Origin: a virus
Virus record (IMG/VR): IMGVR_UViG_3300046009_013557
Span: 1 to 34,406 of that record
Reading direction: 5' to 3' (one strand)
DNA: 34,406 bases
Shown here: piece after piece, positions 1 to 8,291 of the stretch
Layout of the letters: each line of letters starts with the position of its first letter
Position numbering within the stretch: position 1 is the first letter of the stretch
Position numbers and translations under genes: made by a program
The notes under the pieces: generated by a model
What the model saw: only the letters and a program-made list of their open reading frames with translations
Databases searched by the model: none
What the model was told of the DNA's origin: nothing

Positions 1-469
1 CCACATTGCCGGCGATGATCACATGTTGGGCAAAGGTCTGTCGCACCAGTTCAACAAAATCACCAAAATGTTCACTGTAGCCGTTGGCCACATCTATGCA
101 GATGAACTTGATCTGTGGCTGTGCTTTGAGTATCACTTGCAGTTTGGCAAACTCTATTTCACTGGTACCGGTACTCACAGCCAAGTGATCAGGATCAATC
201 TCACCGCATTCACGATTCCAATCGGCCACGGTGTGATTTTTGACCATGCACGCAAACATTTCGTGCTGGGCCAGGCTGCGGGCCATGGCCCATGTGCCCA
301 CTCCATCCATGTTGGACGCCATGATGGGAACGCCCGACCAAGTTTGTTGGCTGTGTCGGAAACGATAACTGCGACTCAAGTTTACTTCTCGTCTGGTGCC
401 AAGAGTGCTACGCTTGGGCCTTATCAACACATCACGGAAATCCAGTTTGATATCTTCTTCTATACGCAT
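1..469 (-). CDS. guaC: GMP reductase GuaC (3' part beyond window edge)
   Basis: GMP reductase converts GMP to IMP with NADPH and so moves guanine nucleotides back into the adenine/inosine pool. Translating the minus strand from the ATG at 469 gives MRIEEDIKLDFRDVLIRPKR, followed by SGVPIMASNMD, VSTGTSEIEFAK and ICIDVANGYSEHF. These match the start and first barrel strands of E. coli-type GuaC rather than IMP dehydrogenase, and no CBS domain is inserted in the visible part. About 156 residues are present; the catalytic Cys loop lies outside the window. The ATG overlaps the end of the upstream glycosylase gene by 10 bases. With the Gpt-like gene nearby it suggests phage control of purine pools during infection. 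Confidence 0.93.
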   Translation of the reverse strand, partial: MRIEEDIKLDFRDVLIRPKRSTLGTRREVNLSRSYRFRHSQQTWSGVPIMASNMDGVGTWAMARSLAQHEMFACMVKNHTVADWNRECGEIDPDHLAVSTGTSEIEFAKLQVILKAQPQIKFICIDVANGYSEHFGDFVELVRQTFAQHVIIAGNV

Positions 470-894
470 GCTTCTTCTGCCAAATATCGTTGAAGTTCTT
501 TGTCAGTGGGTTCCACTGTGTAGTTTTGTTTGAAAAAGATCTCATAAGAATCTGATCCGTATTTTCCGATACCATACAAATCAGTGGCATCATCGAGATC
601 CCAAAGAGCGAAATCGCAAGTCATCTTTTGCAATCTTTTGGTGCGCACATTGACCATGCCCAGGCTCCAGATCACATCCTTTACTTGTTGCTCGGATGCT
701 TGCACAAACTTGCTTGGCGTAGGCCAATGATGCATAAAGACAGGAAATACAGTTTTTACAGGCTTGCGACCAGTCTGGTTCAACATGATCACTGCCACCA
801 TGTGCTGCCAGGCACGGATACGCTGATCCTGTGCTGGCAGTTGTTGTTGGACCATGAGGTCATCACGCAAGGGTTGGATCATTTGTTTATCCAT
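460..894 (-). CDS. MBD4-like HhH-GPD DNA glycosylase
   Basis: The 144-residue product resembles the catalytic domain of MBD4-type thymine/uracil mismatch glycosylases, which excise T or U opposite G. Visible features are VIMLNQTGRK (about 35-44), the helix-hairpin-helix LYGIGKYGSDSY (106-117) and the catalytic Asp in VEPTDKEL (D131). In human MBD4 I recall LNRTSGK, LHGIGKYGNDSY and VHPEDHKL in the same order. There is no methyl-CpG-binding domain and no Fe-S Cys cluster of the EndoIII kind. The start is uncertain: the ATG at 894 gives the longest form, while the ATG at 882 forms the ATGA overlap with the upstream stop that is usual in this window. Base excision of deaminated bases is the likely role; activity is inferred. 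Confidence 0.85.
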   Translation of the reverse strand: MDKQMIQPLRDDLMVQQQLPAQDQRIRAWQHMVAVIMLNQTGRKPVKTVFPVFMHHWPTPSKFVQASEQQVKDVIWSLGMVNVRTKRLQKMTCDFALWDLDDATDLYGIGKYGSDSYEIFFKQNYTVEPTDKELQRYLAEEACV

Positions 895-1508
895 TTTGCC
901 AGAGTTTCGGCGATAAGCACATGACCTTTTTGGTTGGGATGACAGTTGTTTGGGTGGACATATTGATTATCTCTGGCAAGAGTGAATTCGTGTTCACAAG
1001 GAGCACCAAATAATTCCGCGCAGGTTTTATCATAAATCTTTGTTTTGTCAATACCAGGAAAATCCAGATCAATTTTATCCCAACCGACGAAGTAATAATC
1101 ATCAATGTTATAGAGATTACAAATGCGTTGTAAAGCTAATATAGCTAACCTTGTCCGAAATTGATCCTGTAAAGGAGTGTGGAAAAATTTATACCATGCG
1201 TGTGCATGAGACCCTCGTGATTGATCTGCCCAGGGATATATTTCTTTGTCTACTCCATCGAAGTCAATGAGACAAGTCCTTGCCGTTGAGGTTATAAAAA
1301 ATACAGCGACAGTTTGATTAGAATAACCCGGTGATTCAATGTACCTTTCCAACTGCAATATCATCTGTTCATTGCTTGTGGCACTTTTAGAATGATTCTC
1401 AAAATTTAATGATAACAAGTTGGACAGAATAACACCATATGGGTTTTCACCGGCTAATAATTCTGCCCCAGCGGGCCAACTATCGCCAAAAGTTACCAAT
1501 TTTTTCAT
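879..1508 (-). CDS. SGNH/GDSL-family hydrolase-like protein
   Basis: A 209-residue protein with the SGNH block I motif TFGDSWPAG near the N-terminus (putative nucleophile S10) and a block V-like end, HPNNCHPNQKGH, carrying the His of the catalytic triad. The family cleaves or transfers acyl esters on lipids and polysaccharides. No signal peptide is seen, so a cytoplasmic role is likely. A second, longer SGNH protein lies at 19493-20515; both have the FGDS start and the NP/NxKGH-type end. The Asp usually found three residues before the His is Asn here, so activity may be altered. In a region rich in sugar genes, de-acetylation or acetyl transfer on a glycan is possible; this is inference. Confidence 0.7.
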   Translation of the reverse strand: MKKLVTFGDSWPAGAELLAGENPYGVILSNLLSLNFENHSKSATSNEQMILQLERYIESPGYSNQTVAVFFITSTARTCLIDFDGVDKEIYPWADQSRGSHAHAWYKFFHTPLQDQFRTRLAILALQRICNLYNIDDYYFVGWDKIDLDFPGIDKTKIYDKTCAELFGAPCEHEFTLARDNQYVHPNNCHPNQKGHVLIAETLAKWINK

Positions 1509-1515
1509 CAGTATC

Positions 1516-1878
1516 TTAATTTTGTCTCACAAATCTTTCCAGTCTAGGAGGCTCCCACCCTTCGGGTTTGAGGACTTTGCCATCTTCTCGCCGTGTAACT
1601 TTACCGGTGCGCGGATCTACCTTGGCAAAGTTGCTACGCATGACCTCTTTCCAAGCACCTTCAGCATCCACGCCTAGGCTATGTATGGCGCCAGCGGTCA
1701 CGACCATGATATCTATCAAGGCATCAAGGTCGTCTACAATGTTGTCGCTGGAGCAGAGTTCATCAAACTCTTCACGGATGAGATTGCAATACATCTGGTA
1801 TTGATCTCGATCAAATTCATCTGTGATCTGTCCACAGGCGTGCATAAACTTGCGTTGATCGTTGAAAATATCGCTCAT
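1516..1878 (-). CDS. MazG-like / phosphoribosyl-ATP pyrophosphohydrolase-like protein
   Basis: The 120-residue all-alpha protein has the EEFDEL pattern (about residues 36-41) and DDLDALIDIMVV (about 49-60), matching the ExxE...D-type metal-binding helices of the MazG/PRA-PH nucleotide pyrophosphohydrolase superfamily. Its C-terminal half reads GAWKEVMRSNFAKVD, then a TGKV-DGKVLKP tail typical of phage and bacterial members that hydrolyse (d)NTPs to NMPs. Phage MazG proteins are thought to adjust nucleotide or alarmone pools; the substrate here is unknown. It sits 10 bases from the Gpt-like gene and precedes the SGNH gene by 7 bases, so all are probably one transcript. Confidence 0.85.
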   Translation of the reverse strand: MSDIFNDQRKFMHACGQITDEFDRDQYQMYCNLIREEFDELCSSDNIVDDLDALIDIMVVTAGAIHSLGVDAEGAWKEVMRSNFAKVDPRTGKVTRREDGKVLKPEGWEPPRLERFVRQN

Positions 1879-1888
1879 TGATTATCTC

Positions 1889-2410
1889 TTAGATATGTTG
1901 TTGATTTGGATTCCACTTCCTCCACCATTCCTCCCAGGGAAAAACTATCCACTGCGGAGTTTCATGTTTGTTCACATGTTCTGCGGCGTAGGATACATCT
2001 ACTTCGTTATGGCTGCTTTCGTTGTTATACAGCACAGCGATTCTTACATTGCCTCCCCAGACACTGGCCCAAGCTGCATCGTTAGGCAGATTCGACCCTT
2101 GCCAGTCGCGGCGGATCCAATTGATGGTTGCGCCTGAATCATTGATATCATCTACGATCAGTATCTTGCGTCCTTGGAATGCGTCCTCGGCCATCCAAGC
2201 ATTGGTTTCGCATTGCTCATCATCTCTTAGGCTGACTTTTAGCGCATGCATGGGTGCCTCTAGATACTGGCTGATGAGATTGGCTGGAATAAGTCCGCCC
2301 CTGGTTATGCCTACCACATAGTCAGGGTGGAAATCATCGAGGTACATCTGGCGAATGATTTCTTGCGTTTGTCGTTCTACATCCGACCAGTTGACATAGA
2401 CCTTTTTCAT
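1889..2410 (-). CDS. Gpt-like purine phosphoribosyltransferase
   Basis: A 173-residue type I phosphoribosyltransferase. The PRPP-binding loop is ILIVDDINDSGAT (about residues 83-95), and an upstream VVGITRGGLIPANLI segment (about 32-46) matches the SRGGLVPG region of E. coli xanthine-guanine phosphoribosyltransferase. A late tryptophan-rich WIVFPWEEWW echoes the WIEQPWD stretch of Gpt. It would salvage guanine or xanthine (or a related base) to the nucleotide using PRPP. The ATG at 2410 overlaps the stop of the epimerase gene as ATGA, indicating translational coupling. Base specificity cannot be read reliably; hypoxanthine or a modified guanine are alternatives. Confidence 0.85.
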   Translation of the reverse strand: MKKVYVNWSDVERQTQEIIRQMYLDDFHPDYVVGITRGGLIPANLISQYLEAPMHALKVSLRDDEQCETNAWMAEDAFQGRKILIVDDINDSGATINWIRRDWQGSNLPNDAAWASVWGGNVRIAVLYNNESSHNEVDVSYAAEHVNKHETPQWIVFPWEEWWRKWNPNQQHI

Positions 2411-3387
2411 GCTGCCTTCACATCAACGATGTTGTTTCGAACCATATTGTCAATCCATGCATAAGTTTTCTCTAGTCCATATTCCAAGTTGTCTTGAGGT
2501 GCCCAACCAATGGTGTTACGGATCAACTGGTTGTGGCTGTTACGACCCATCACACCCATGGGACCTGGAACATTGTTTATTTTAACAGATTTTTTGGCTA
2601 TGGTCGACACTAATTGGGCCAGGCCATTGATCGATATCATCCGTTCTGACCCTAGATTTAAAGGAAATTCGCAGTCTGAAGCCTGGATACGATGTATGCC
2701 TTCGATGCACTCGTCTATGTACAGGAAACTGCGTGTCTGCACGCCCGGTCCCCAGACTTCGATCTCTCCGGTGCTTTCGGCCACTTTGCGGCACAGGGCA
2801 GCAGGAGCTTTTTCCTTGCCATTGTTCCAGGACCCTAACGGACCAAAAACATTGTGCAGTCGGGCGATGCGGGCACGGATACCATAGTTGCGGGCAAAAC
2901 TCATAAACAGGCGTTCGGAAAACAGTTTCTCCCAACCGTATTCCGAGTCAGGATTGGCTGGGTATGCCGAGTCCTCGCTTAAGAGAGGATTATCTGGATC
3001 CTCTTGGTTGTGGCTGGGATACATGCAGGCCGATGATGTGTAGAACACATTCTTCACATTTTTGCGAACCATTTCTTCGGCAATGTTGAGATTGATCATG
3101 GCCGAGTTGTGCATGATGTCTGCGTCATTGTCTCCGGTGAAAATGTATCCGGCACCACCCATGTCTGCAGCCAGTTGATAGATGGTATCGATATCTGCGG
3201 TGATCAGTTTTCTCACATTGCTCTGCTCTCGCAGATCCATGACATAGAATTCGTCAGCATCAGTGGGTTGGTATTCGTGCCGTTTGATATCAGCGCCAAT
3301 GACATAGTGTCCTTGCTTTTTGAGACTGGTCACAAGATGGCCTCCGATGAATCCACCTGCTCCACATACTAAAACTTTTTTCTGCAT
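2407..3387 (-). CDS. GDP-mannose 3,5-epimerase-like NAD-dependent epimerase
   Basis: A 326-residue extended short-chain dehydrogenase with the NAD-binding GAGGFIGGH start. It closely resembles plant GDP-D-mannose 3',5'-epimerase: AADMGGAGYI, YTSSACMYPS, EYGWEK, GKEKAPAALCRK, QTRSFLYIDECIEG and GRNSHNQLI all have direct counterparts. The catalytic residues I recall for the Arabidopsis enzyme (C145, Y174, K178, K217) fall at C121, Y150, K154 and K193, all offset by exactly 24, so spacing is fully conserved. The product would be GDP-L-galactose or GDP-L-gulose. An AAAGGA ribosome site precedes the ATG. It belongs to the sugar-nucleotide block and ends in an ATGA overlap with the phosphoribosyltransferase gene. 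Confidence 0.93.
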   Translation of the reverse strand: MQKKVLVCGAGGFIGGHLVTSLKKQGHYVIGADIKRHEYQPTDADEFYVMDLREQSNVRKLITADIDTIYQLAADMGGAGYIFTGDNDADIMHNSAMINLNIAEEMVRKNVKNVFYTSSACMYPSHNQEDPDNPLLSEDSAYPANPDSEYGWEKLFSERLFMSFARNYGIRARIARLHNVFGPLGSWNNGKEKAPAALCRKVAESTGEIEVWGPGVQTRSFLYIDECIEGIHRIQASDCEFPLNLGSERMISINGLAQLVSTIAKKSVKINNVPGPMGVMGRNSHNQLIRNTIGWAPQDNLEYGLEKTYAWIDNMVRNNIVDVKAA

Positions 3388-3410
3388 TTGTGTTTCCTTT
3401 TAGATATTCT

Positions 3411-4031
3411 TTAGATTGATCTTTCTAACTGGTAGAATTTCCAATATTGTCCATTCCACCCGTGGTATGATCCAGGATCTGCCTGAGTTTCACGAACTGT
3501 ACGCAACCCCGCTTGGGACAGGATGTCATTGATTTGATCTTCAGTACGGAAAAAATGCATACCGCTGTGTACTAAATCTGGCTTGACTTTATCGCTGGCG
3601 TGTTCCAGAGCATCTGGAGTCTTGAGGCAACTAAATTGGCAATAAATCTTTCCATCAGCGGTGAGATTTATAGATCGTAAGATTCTCACGCATTCTGCGT
3701 CATCGCAATGTACCAGCACCAGATGACATAGTGCCATGTCTACCTCAGGAATCAGATGTATTTCTTGAGTATTCCATGTACCTGCTGCGTAAGGTTTGAC
3801 CCTTGCCAAGGCTTGCTCGCTGATGTCGGCGCAATATAGTGTGTTCACCACTCGTGACAGCGGCTCTGTGGCAGTGGCCAATCCCACTCCTATCTCTAGG
3901 AATTTTTTATTTTCCAGATCTTCAGCGGTCAGTGAATACCATTTCATGATTGGTGCTAGTGTGGTACCTGTGAGCCATTGATTGCCACCACGCTGGTGTT
4001 GACCCTCCCAGAAATTTTGGAAATCAGGCAT
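3411..4031 (-). CDS. Class I SAM-dependent methyltransferase
   Basis: A 206-residue protein with a Rossmann-type SAM-binding motif I, FLEIGVGLATATEP (about residues 44-57), and an acidic strand-2 end, YCADISEQAL. It starts FWEGQHQRGGNQWLTGT, a pattern found in methyltransferases of sugar or glycan clusters. The substrate is unknown. Its start overlaps the upstream epimerase stop by 8 bases. Within the 2.4-9.1 kb block it is one of three methyltransferases among glycosyltransferases and sugar-nucleotide enzymes, so O-methylation of a glycan is the simplest idea. Confidence 0.75.
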   Translation of the reverse strand: MPDFQNFWEGQHQRGGNQWLTGTTLAPIMKWYSLTAEDLENKKFLEIGVGLATATEPLSRVVNTLYCADISEQALARVKPYAAGTWNTQEIHLIPEVDMALCHLVLVHCDDAECVRILRSINLTADGKIYCQFSCLKTPDALEHASDKVKPDLVHSGMHFFRTEDQINDILSQAGLRTVRETQADPGSYHGWNGQYWKFYQLERSI

Positions 4032-4863
4032 GATGAGATTTTTTCATCTGATCGATCACTTGCGCGATACCCTGCCGCACACTGATCTCTGGCCGCCAGT
4101 ATTTCAGTATATGAGGATCAGGTTCGTTCTTGGCGTCTTTTTGCACCATGTCTTTGCTCGTGGCCGGTTGTACTCTTGTGCCCGGAAAGTGTTCTGCGAT
4201 GATCTGCGCGACTTCCAGCATGGTCGACCACTCAAAGTTAGTTATATGGTATTCCTGATCTCTAGGCAAGTCTTGGTATTTTTGTCCCAGGATGTAAAGC
4301 GCACGGCTGCAGTCGTCGGCATGTAACATCTGGCGGCTTTCCGTGCCGTCGGTGCGCATGTCTATCAATTTATTGTCACGGGCTTTGTTGATAAAGTCTG
4401 TGACCACATGGGTTTTTGCTGGATCGAGCTCGATGCCGTAGACATTCCAGAATTTGACCACTAAACCATCCAAGGTACGGGTGATCTTTTCTGCCAGGCT
4501 TTTAGTTAGACCGTAAGAACTATAACTCATACTGGCCATCTGGCTGGATGCGAAAATAAATGGCCGTCCTGATTCTTTCAAACATTCAAAAACATTGTGC
4601 ATGATAGCGACATTGTTCATCATGAAATCATAGGTATCCTGATATCGTGCGAGATAGGCACTGCCACCTACATCCCAGGCCAGGAAGTAAACTAGGTCGC
4701 AGTCTTCCAGCGCCCGGCGTAAGCCAGGATTGTACAGTCTGCGGAGATCATACCTACCACCATCTGCGATATCAAATTCTTGCACTGTGTGGCCTTGATT
4801 ACGCAGATATTGGCACAGGCTTAATCCAATCTGCCCTCGGGATCCCAGAACAAGATATTTCAT
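4024..4863 (-). CDS. NAD-dependent sugar epimerase/dehydratase
   Basis: A 279-residue extended short-chain dehydrogenase/reductase. It begins MKYLVLGSRGQIGLSL, a dinucleotide-binding GxxGxxG variant, and has SSQMASMSYSSYGLTKSLAE, with the Ser and the YxxxK catalytic pair (Y-GLT-K). A longer reading frame begins at 4935, but the ATG at 4863 overlaps the upstream stop as ATGA and puts the Rossmann motif at the N-terminus, so it is preferred. The family epimerises, dehydrates or reduces nucleotide sugars; the specific sugar is not recognisable. It is shorter than GalE or the GDP-mannose epimerase next door and not a duplicate of either. Confidence 0.82.
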   Translation of the reverse strand: MKYLVLGSRGQIGLSLCQYLRNQGHTVQEFDIADGGRYDLRRLYNPGLRRALEDCDLVYFLAWDVGGSAYLARYQDTYDFMMNNVAIMHNVFECLKESGRPFIFASSQMASMSYSSYGLTKSLAEKITRTLDGLVVKFWNVYGIELDPAKTHVVTDFINKARDNKLIDMRTDGTESRQMLHADDCSRALYILGQKYQDLPRDQEYHITNFEWSTMLEVAQIIAEHFPGTRVQPATSKDMVQKDAKNEPDPHILKYWRPEISVRQGIAQVIDQMKKSHHA

Positions 4864-5465
4864 TTGAGGATCACTCCACTTTTCTTGCGTAAGATGGTCA
4901 ACCCGTGATTTACAGGAATAGTGCTCCATTCCCATATGGCAGGATCAAGTTCGGCCACAGCCCGATAAGGACCGCCGCCTTGCCACTGTGGATCTTGGCT
5001 TTCAGGATCAGATCTATAGTGTGGATGTGCCCCGGAATACATGAGATCATGCAACAATATCACAGTACTGGGAGTGATCATGGGCTCTATCAATTCTAGT
5101 TCTCGTTTGACATGAGGATAACTGTGCCAGTCATCAATGTAAACGAGATCATATTGGCCACCTTCTTTGGCCCGTTGATCCAGCCATGCGATGGCATCGC
5201 TCTGATGAAATTCCCAAAAAACTTGTAATTCTGCGGGGCAACGGAAAGTGGTTGGATCAAGATCCACCGAATGTACCAGACCACCTAATTCTTTTGCAGC
5301 ACAAAGAAAAGGCAAGGTTGTATTACCAGTACGCACGCCTAATTCTAAAATACGCTTGGCATGTATCTGCATGGCGATACTAAAACAAGTCAACACATGA
5401 CGATCGCTGTCTTGTTGTCCATATTTGACCTGGCCTAATAAGTGTTGATATATCTCTGGTCTCAT
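4860..5465 (-). CDS. Class I methyltransferase (Methyltransf_24-like)
   Basis: A 201-residue protein with the motif ILELGVRTGNTTLPFL (about residues 39-54), VHSVDLDP at the end of the second strand and YDLVYIDDWHSYPHVKREL, which is characteristic of the Methyltransf_24 / cephalosporin-hydroxylase-like group often found beside glycosyltransferases. The HDLMYSGAH segment later in the chain also fits that group. Methylation of a sugar hydroxyl is likely, but the acceptor is unknown. Both ends are ATGA-coupled (5465 with the glycosyltransferase, 4863 with the epimerase). Confidence 0.75.
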   Translation of the reverse strand: MRPEIYQHLLGQVKYGQQDSDRHVLTCFSIAMQIHAKRILELGVRTGNTTLPFLCAAKELGGLVHSVDLDPTTFRCPAELQVFWEFHQSDAIAWLDQRAKEGGQYDLVYIDDWHSYPHVKRELELIEPMITPSTVILLHDLMYSGAHPHYRSDPESQDPQWQGGGPYRAVAELDPAIWEWSTIPVNHGLTILRKKSGVILK

Positions 5466-6373
5466 ACGGGTACCTTAACTGTTTCCGGAAGATCTTGGCC
5501 TTTGAAACCCCATTCTGTATGCCCAGGCTGAGCAGACAATGCCTTGATATCAAGGCTAGCGAAAGATCGATCCTGAGGTTTGCGATCGTGGTGCTGATGG
5601 AAAATGCACATGGGGCTGACAAACATATGTTGTTTGATCTGCGCTGTCTCAAATCGCATCAAACTGATGCTATCTACATGCCAGCGATGTTCGATCGTTT
5701 CGTACATACCTCGTACGGTAAAAAACACTTCCTTGGCCGCCAACATAAAATCACCGCAGCCATTGGTATGCCAGACGCCGGGTGCTATTCCAGACCGAGG
5801 TAACAGGTCTAAAGTGCGCTCGTTTTCGTGTACCGTTTCCGACACACTTGTCCTGTCAGACATGGCGTGTACCACGAATGTATTAGCCACCGCAAAATCT
5901 ATGAGATCCGCACTGGCCACATCCTTGATACCAGTTGTGGCAAAATCGTATCGATCTGTTCGATACACTGTATCTAGCCGCAGTCGCTTGGCTGCGATCT
6001 CATCGATCAATTGTTGGGTAAACAGGATGTCAGGGTTTGTGACCAGTACAAACTCTCCTCGGGCGCGACGGATACCCGCATTTTTGCCATAGAACTCCAG
6101 CACAGGATGTTCACTGCCAATTGTATCGTGCAGATCTTTTGAAACAGTGATCACTCGTACTGGCAGATGCCGTGTGTCGTCGATCACATCGGCCAGTGGA
6201 GCATAGTCGCCCACAGGGTTCCATTCTACGATGATTAATTCAAAAATGCCTTTGTATTGCGCGACTTGATGATCTAGACTACGAACAAAAGTATTGATGC
6301 GGCCCACAAAATCATCGCCGTATCCATCGTTGCGCCCTACTATGACCACGCTAATATAAGGTTTCTTTTTCAT
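5462..6373 (-). CDS. Glycosyltransferase, GT-A / family 2-like
   Basis: A 303-residue protein starting MKKKPYISVVIVGRNDGYG, the usual first strand of family 2-type GT-A transferases. It continues with FELIIVEWNP, an EFYGKNAGIRRARGEFVLVTNPDILF region that contains the nucleotide-sugar contact and an NPD in place of DxD, and a long middle loop. A C-terminal segment has several His (CIFHQHHDRKP). The donor and acceptor are unknown. ATGA overlaps link it to the UDP-glucose dehydrogenase and methyltransferase genes. UDP-glucuronate made by the preceding gene product is a possible donor. Confidence 0.8.
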   Translation of the reverse strand: MKKKPYISVVIVGRNDGYGDDFVGRINTFVRSLDHQVAQYKGIFELIIVEWNPVGDYAPLADVIDDTRHLPVRVITVSKDLHDTIGSEHPVLEFYGKNAGIRRARGEFVLVTNPDILFTQQLIDEIAAKRLRLDTVYRTDRYDFATTGIKDVASADLIDFAVANTFVVHAMSDRTSVSETVHENERTLDLLPRSGIAPGVWHTNGCGDFMLAAKEVFFTVRGMYETIEHRWHVDSISLMRFETAQIKQHMFVSPMCIFHQHHDRKPQDRSFASLDIKALSAQPGHTEWGFKGQDLPETVKVPV

Positions 6374-7518
6374 GTTGGTATCTCCACTACATCTCCTGCT
6401 TTGTCTCTGGTTAAGAATCTAATGTGCCCGGCATATTGTAGTTCCAGGACCTGGCGCACTGCGGCTGGCATTTTGTCGCAAGGTTCAACTACAACGGTAT
6501 AACCTTGCTCCAGCAATCGTTCGCATAGAGCCAACTGCTGGCTCTCTTCGTAGATATCAGTGTCGGGTTTGTAACTGATAGATCTCATGTAAAATGGTCG
6601 CCTATTGGGATTGATATCCATGAAATACCGTGCTAGGAATGCTGTATGATCTTGGTTGAACTTGTCTACTATGATACCCAAGGAAAAATCTAGTCCTATC
6701 TTGCGGGCGTAATGCGCGAAAGCGCGATTGTCTCTGGGCAAGCAAGGTCCACCATAGCCAAATCCATAACGGAGATATTTGTTGCCCACGCGGCTATCTG
6801 CGCCAATGGCAGCCAGGGCACGATCGACATCTGCCTCAAGGCCTGATCGGATCAGTACTTCGCCTACCATGTTGGCATAACTGATCTTGGTAGTAAGGAA
6901 ACAGTTGGTACCGATCTTGACCAGTTCAGCGGCAGTGAGGCTCATGGTATGCACATTGGGAGATTTTACAGGTTGGATCTTGTGGTAGACCTCTTTGTAT
7001 CGATCCATCACCGACTGATCCTCGCCACCAATCAGCACCATGTCTGCATTTTCTAAGTCGCGGATTATTGATCCTTGAGCGATGAATTCAGGATTGTACA
7101 GCACAGATATGCCATGACTTCTCAACTGGTCTTGTATGCGCTGGCAATCTCCAGGATTGGTCGTGCAACCGATGACAAGTGTCTTGCCGGAGATATCAAA
7201 GTCAGATTCTGCGACATCTTGGACCACTCGTTGCACTGCTGAGATATCGTAACTACCGTCGGCCTTGGATGGTGTTGCTACCATGACATAGATGATATCA
7301 CTGTGCTGGATCACTTCTCGGGTATCTGTGGTAAACTCTATTCCACAGTCCTTTAACATTTCAGATACACCAGGCTCTGTGGTGTTCACACGCCGATCAT
7401 TTAGTCCAGCCACATAGTTGGTGCGTATGTCGCTGCCAATCACACGATAGCCACCACGATCCAATAGAAGTGCGAAACAAATACCCAATCGACCTACACC
7501 AATGACTCCGATGTTCAT
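6370..7518 (-). CDS. ugd: UDP-glucose 6-dehydrogenase-type nucleotide sugar dehydrogenase
   Basis: The enzyme oxidises a UDP-hexose to the uronic acid with two NAD+. The 382-residue product has the N-terminal NAD motif MNIGVIGVGRLG, the AELVKIGTNCFLTTKIS helix with the conserved Lys, and the catalytic Cys in YGGPCLPRD (about C259). An ORF extends to 7548, but the ATG at 7518 forms an ATGA overlap with the methyltransferase stop and starts exactly at the Rossmann strand. UDP-GlcA is the expected product, though UDP-N-acetyl-mannosamine dehydrogenases share these motifs. With GalE and the GDP-mannose epimerase it gives this phage its own nucleotide-sugar supply. Confidence 0.9.
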   Translation of the reverse strand: MNIGVIGVGRLGICFALLLDRGGYRVIGSDIRTNYVAGLNDRRVNTTEPGVSEMLKDCGIEFTTDTREVIQHSDIIYVMVATPSKADGSYDISAVQRVVQDVAESDFDISGKTLVIGCTTNPGDCQRIQDQLRSHGISVLYNPEFIAQGSIIRDLENADMVLIGGEDQSVMDRYKEVYHKIQPVKSPNVHTMSLTAAELVKIGTNCFLTTKISYANMVGEVLIRSGLEADVDRALAAIGADSRVGNKYLRYGFGYGGPCLPRDNRAFAHYARKIGLDFSLGIIVDKFNQDHTAFLARYFMDINPNRRPFYMRSISYKPDTDIYEESQQLALCERLLEQGYTVVVEPCDKMPAAVRQVLELQYAGHIRFLTRDKAGDVVEIPT

Positions 7519-8291
7519 AATTTCTCCGCTGTGATCATGAGATGCCATCCCAATCGCCGTTCCAACGCACGGAAAATTTCAGCAGGCATGTGTTCGAACC
7601 ATGGTTGTTTCTTGTACTGACCTGCCTTATAAGGCTCGACTTGGAAAGGGAAGATATGATCTTGATCCACGGATACAATACGGAAACCAGGACCAATCAT
7701 GCTCATTAACTGATTTTCAGTGTAGGTATAAGCCACAGGACAACCATATTGCGCTTCGGGTTGATCGTGGCCGGCTTCGATCATGTAGTTCTTCCAGGAG
7801 TTGGCGGCATAGACCATGACCTTGAGAGTGGTGCCAGACTTCATATAGTGCTGTGCTTGTTGCAGGATGGCCCCGGGGTTGGGACTGTGATGGATCACAC
7901 CCCAAGTGAATACTAGATCATATTTCTGGATGGGCACAAAGTTGGTAAGTTCTTCGGCGTTGCCTTGGAAAAAACGACCGGGATAGTCATAGACCTGGAA
8001 TCGTTGTCGGGTCAACTCAAGGCTTTCTTCGCTGAGTTCCACACCAGTGTAGTCAGCTCCGGCCCGGGCAAAGTTTATGGCCATGGTGCCTATGCCCGAT
8101 CCAATCTCTAGCACCCGTTTACCGTGCCAGCGGTCAAACTCACAAAAGGTTGGGATATGTGGTTCTGCTGTAAATTTTTTCTTTTCTACCTCATCAAAGT
8201 ACTCGCGGGTACCAAGAGGTTTATCACTATGTCTGACATTACAAGGGCGAGCATTCCAAAAATCTCTGACTTGATCTATCGTGGCTGACAT
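7515..8291 (-). CDS. Class I SAM-dependent methyltransferase
   Basis: A 258-residue methyltransferase with motif I VLEIGSGIGTMAINFARAGA (about residues 55-74), GVELSEESL after strand 2 and YDLVFTWGVIHHSPNPG (motif II/post II). It begins with FWNARPCNVRHSDK, a header seen in methyltransferases near glycan loci. The substrate is unknown. Its start codon abuts the stop of the next upstream glycosyltransferase (TAAATG) and its stop overlaps the dehydrogenase start, placing it inside the sugar operon. Confidence 0.8.
   Translation of the reverse strand: MSATIDQVRDFWNARPCNVRHSDKPLGTREYFDEVEKKKFTAEPHIPTFCEFDRWHGKRVLEIGSGIGTMAINFARAGADYTGVELSEESLELTRQRFQVYDYPGRFFQGNAEELTNFVPIQKYDLVFTWGVIHHSPNPGAILQQAQHYMKSGTTLKVMVYAANSWKNYMIEAGHDQPEAQYGCPVAYTYTENQLMSMIGPGFRIVSVDQDHIFPFQVEPYKAGQYKKQPWFEHMPAEIFRALERRLGWHLMITAEKL

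Noticed and set aside
23-493. 156-residue plus-strand ORF
   Set aside because: It is antisense to guaC, whose reading frame matches a known protein closely.
5604-6092. 162-residue plus-strand ORF opposite the glycosyltransferase
   Set aside because: Antisense shadow with no family features or ribosome site; the minus-strand frame has clear GT motifs.
7519-7548. Longer N-terminal extension of the UDP-glucose dehydrogenase
   Set aside because: The added residues precede the NAD-binding start and only overlap the upstream methyltransferase; the coupled ATG at 7518 fits better.
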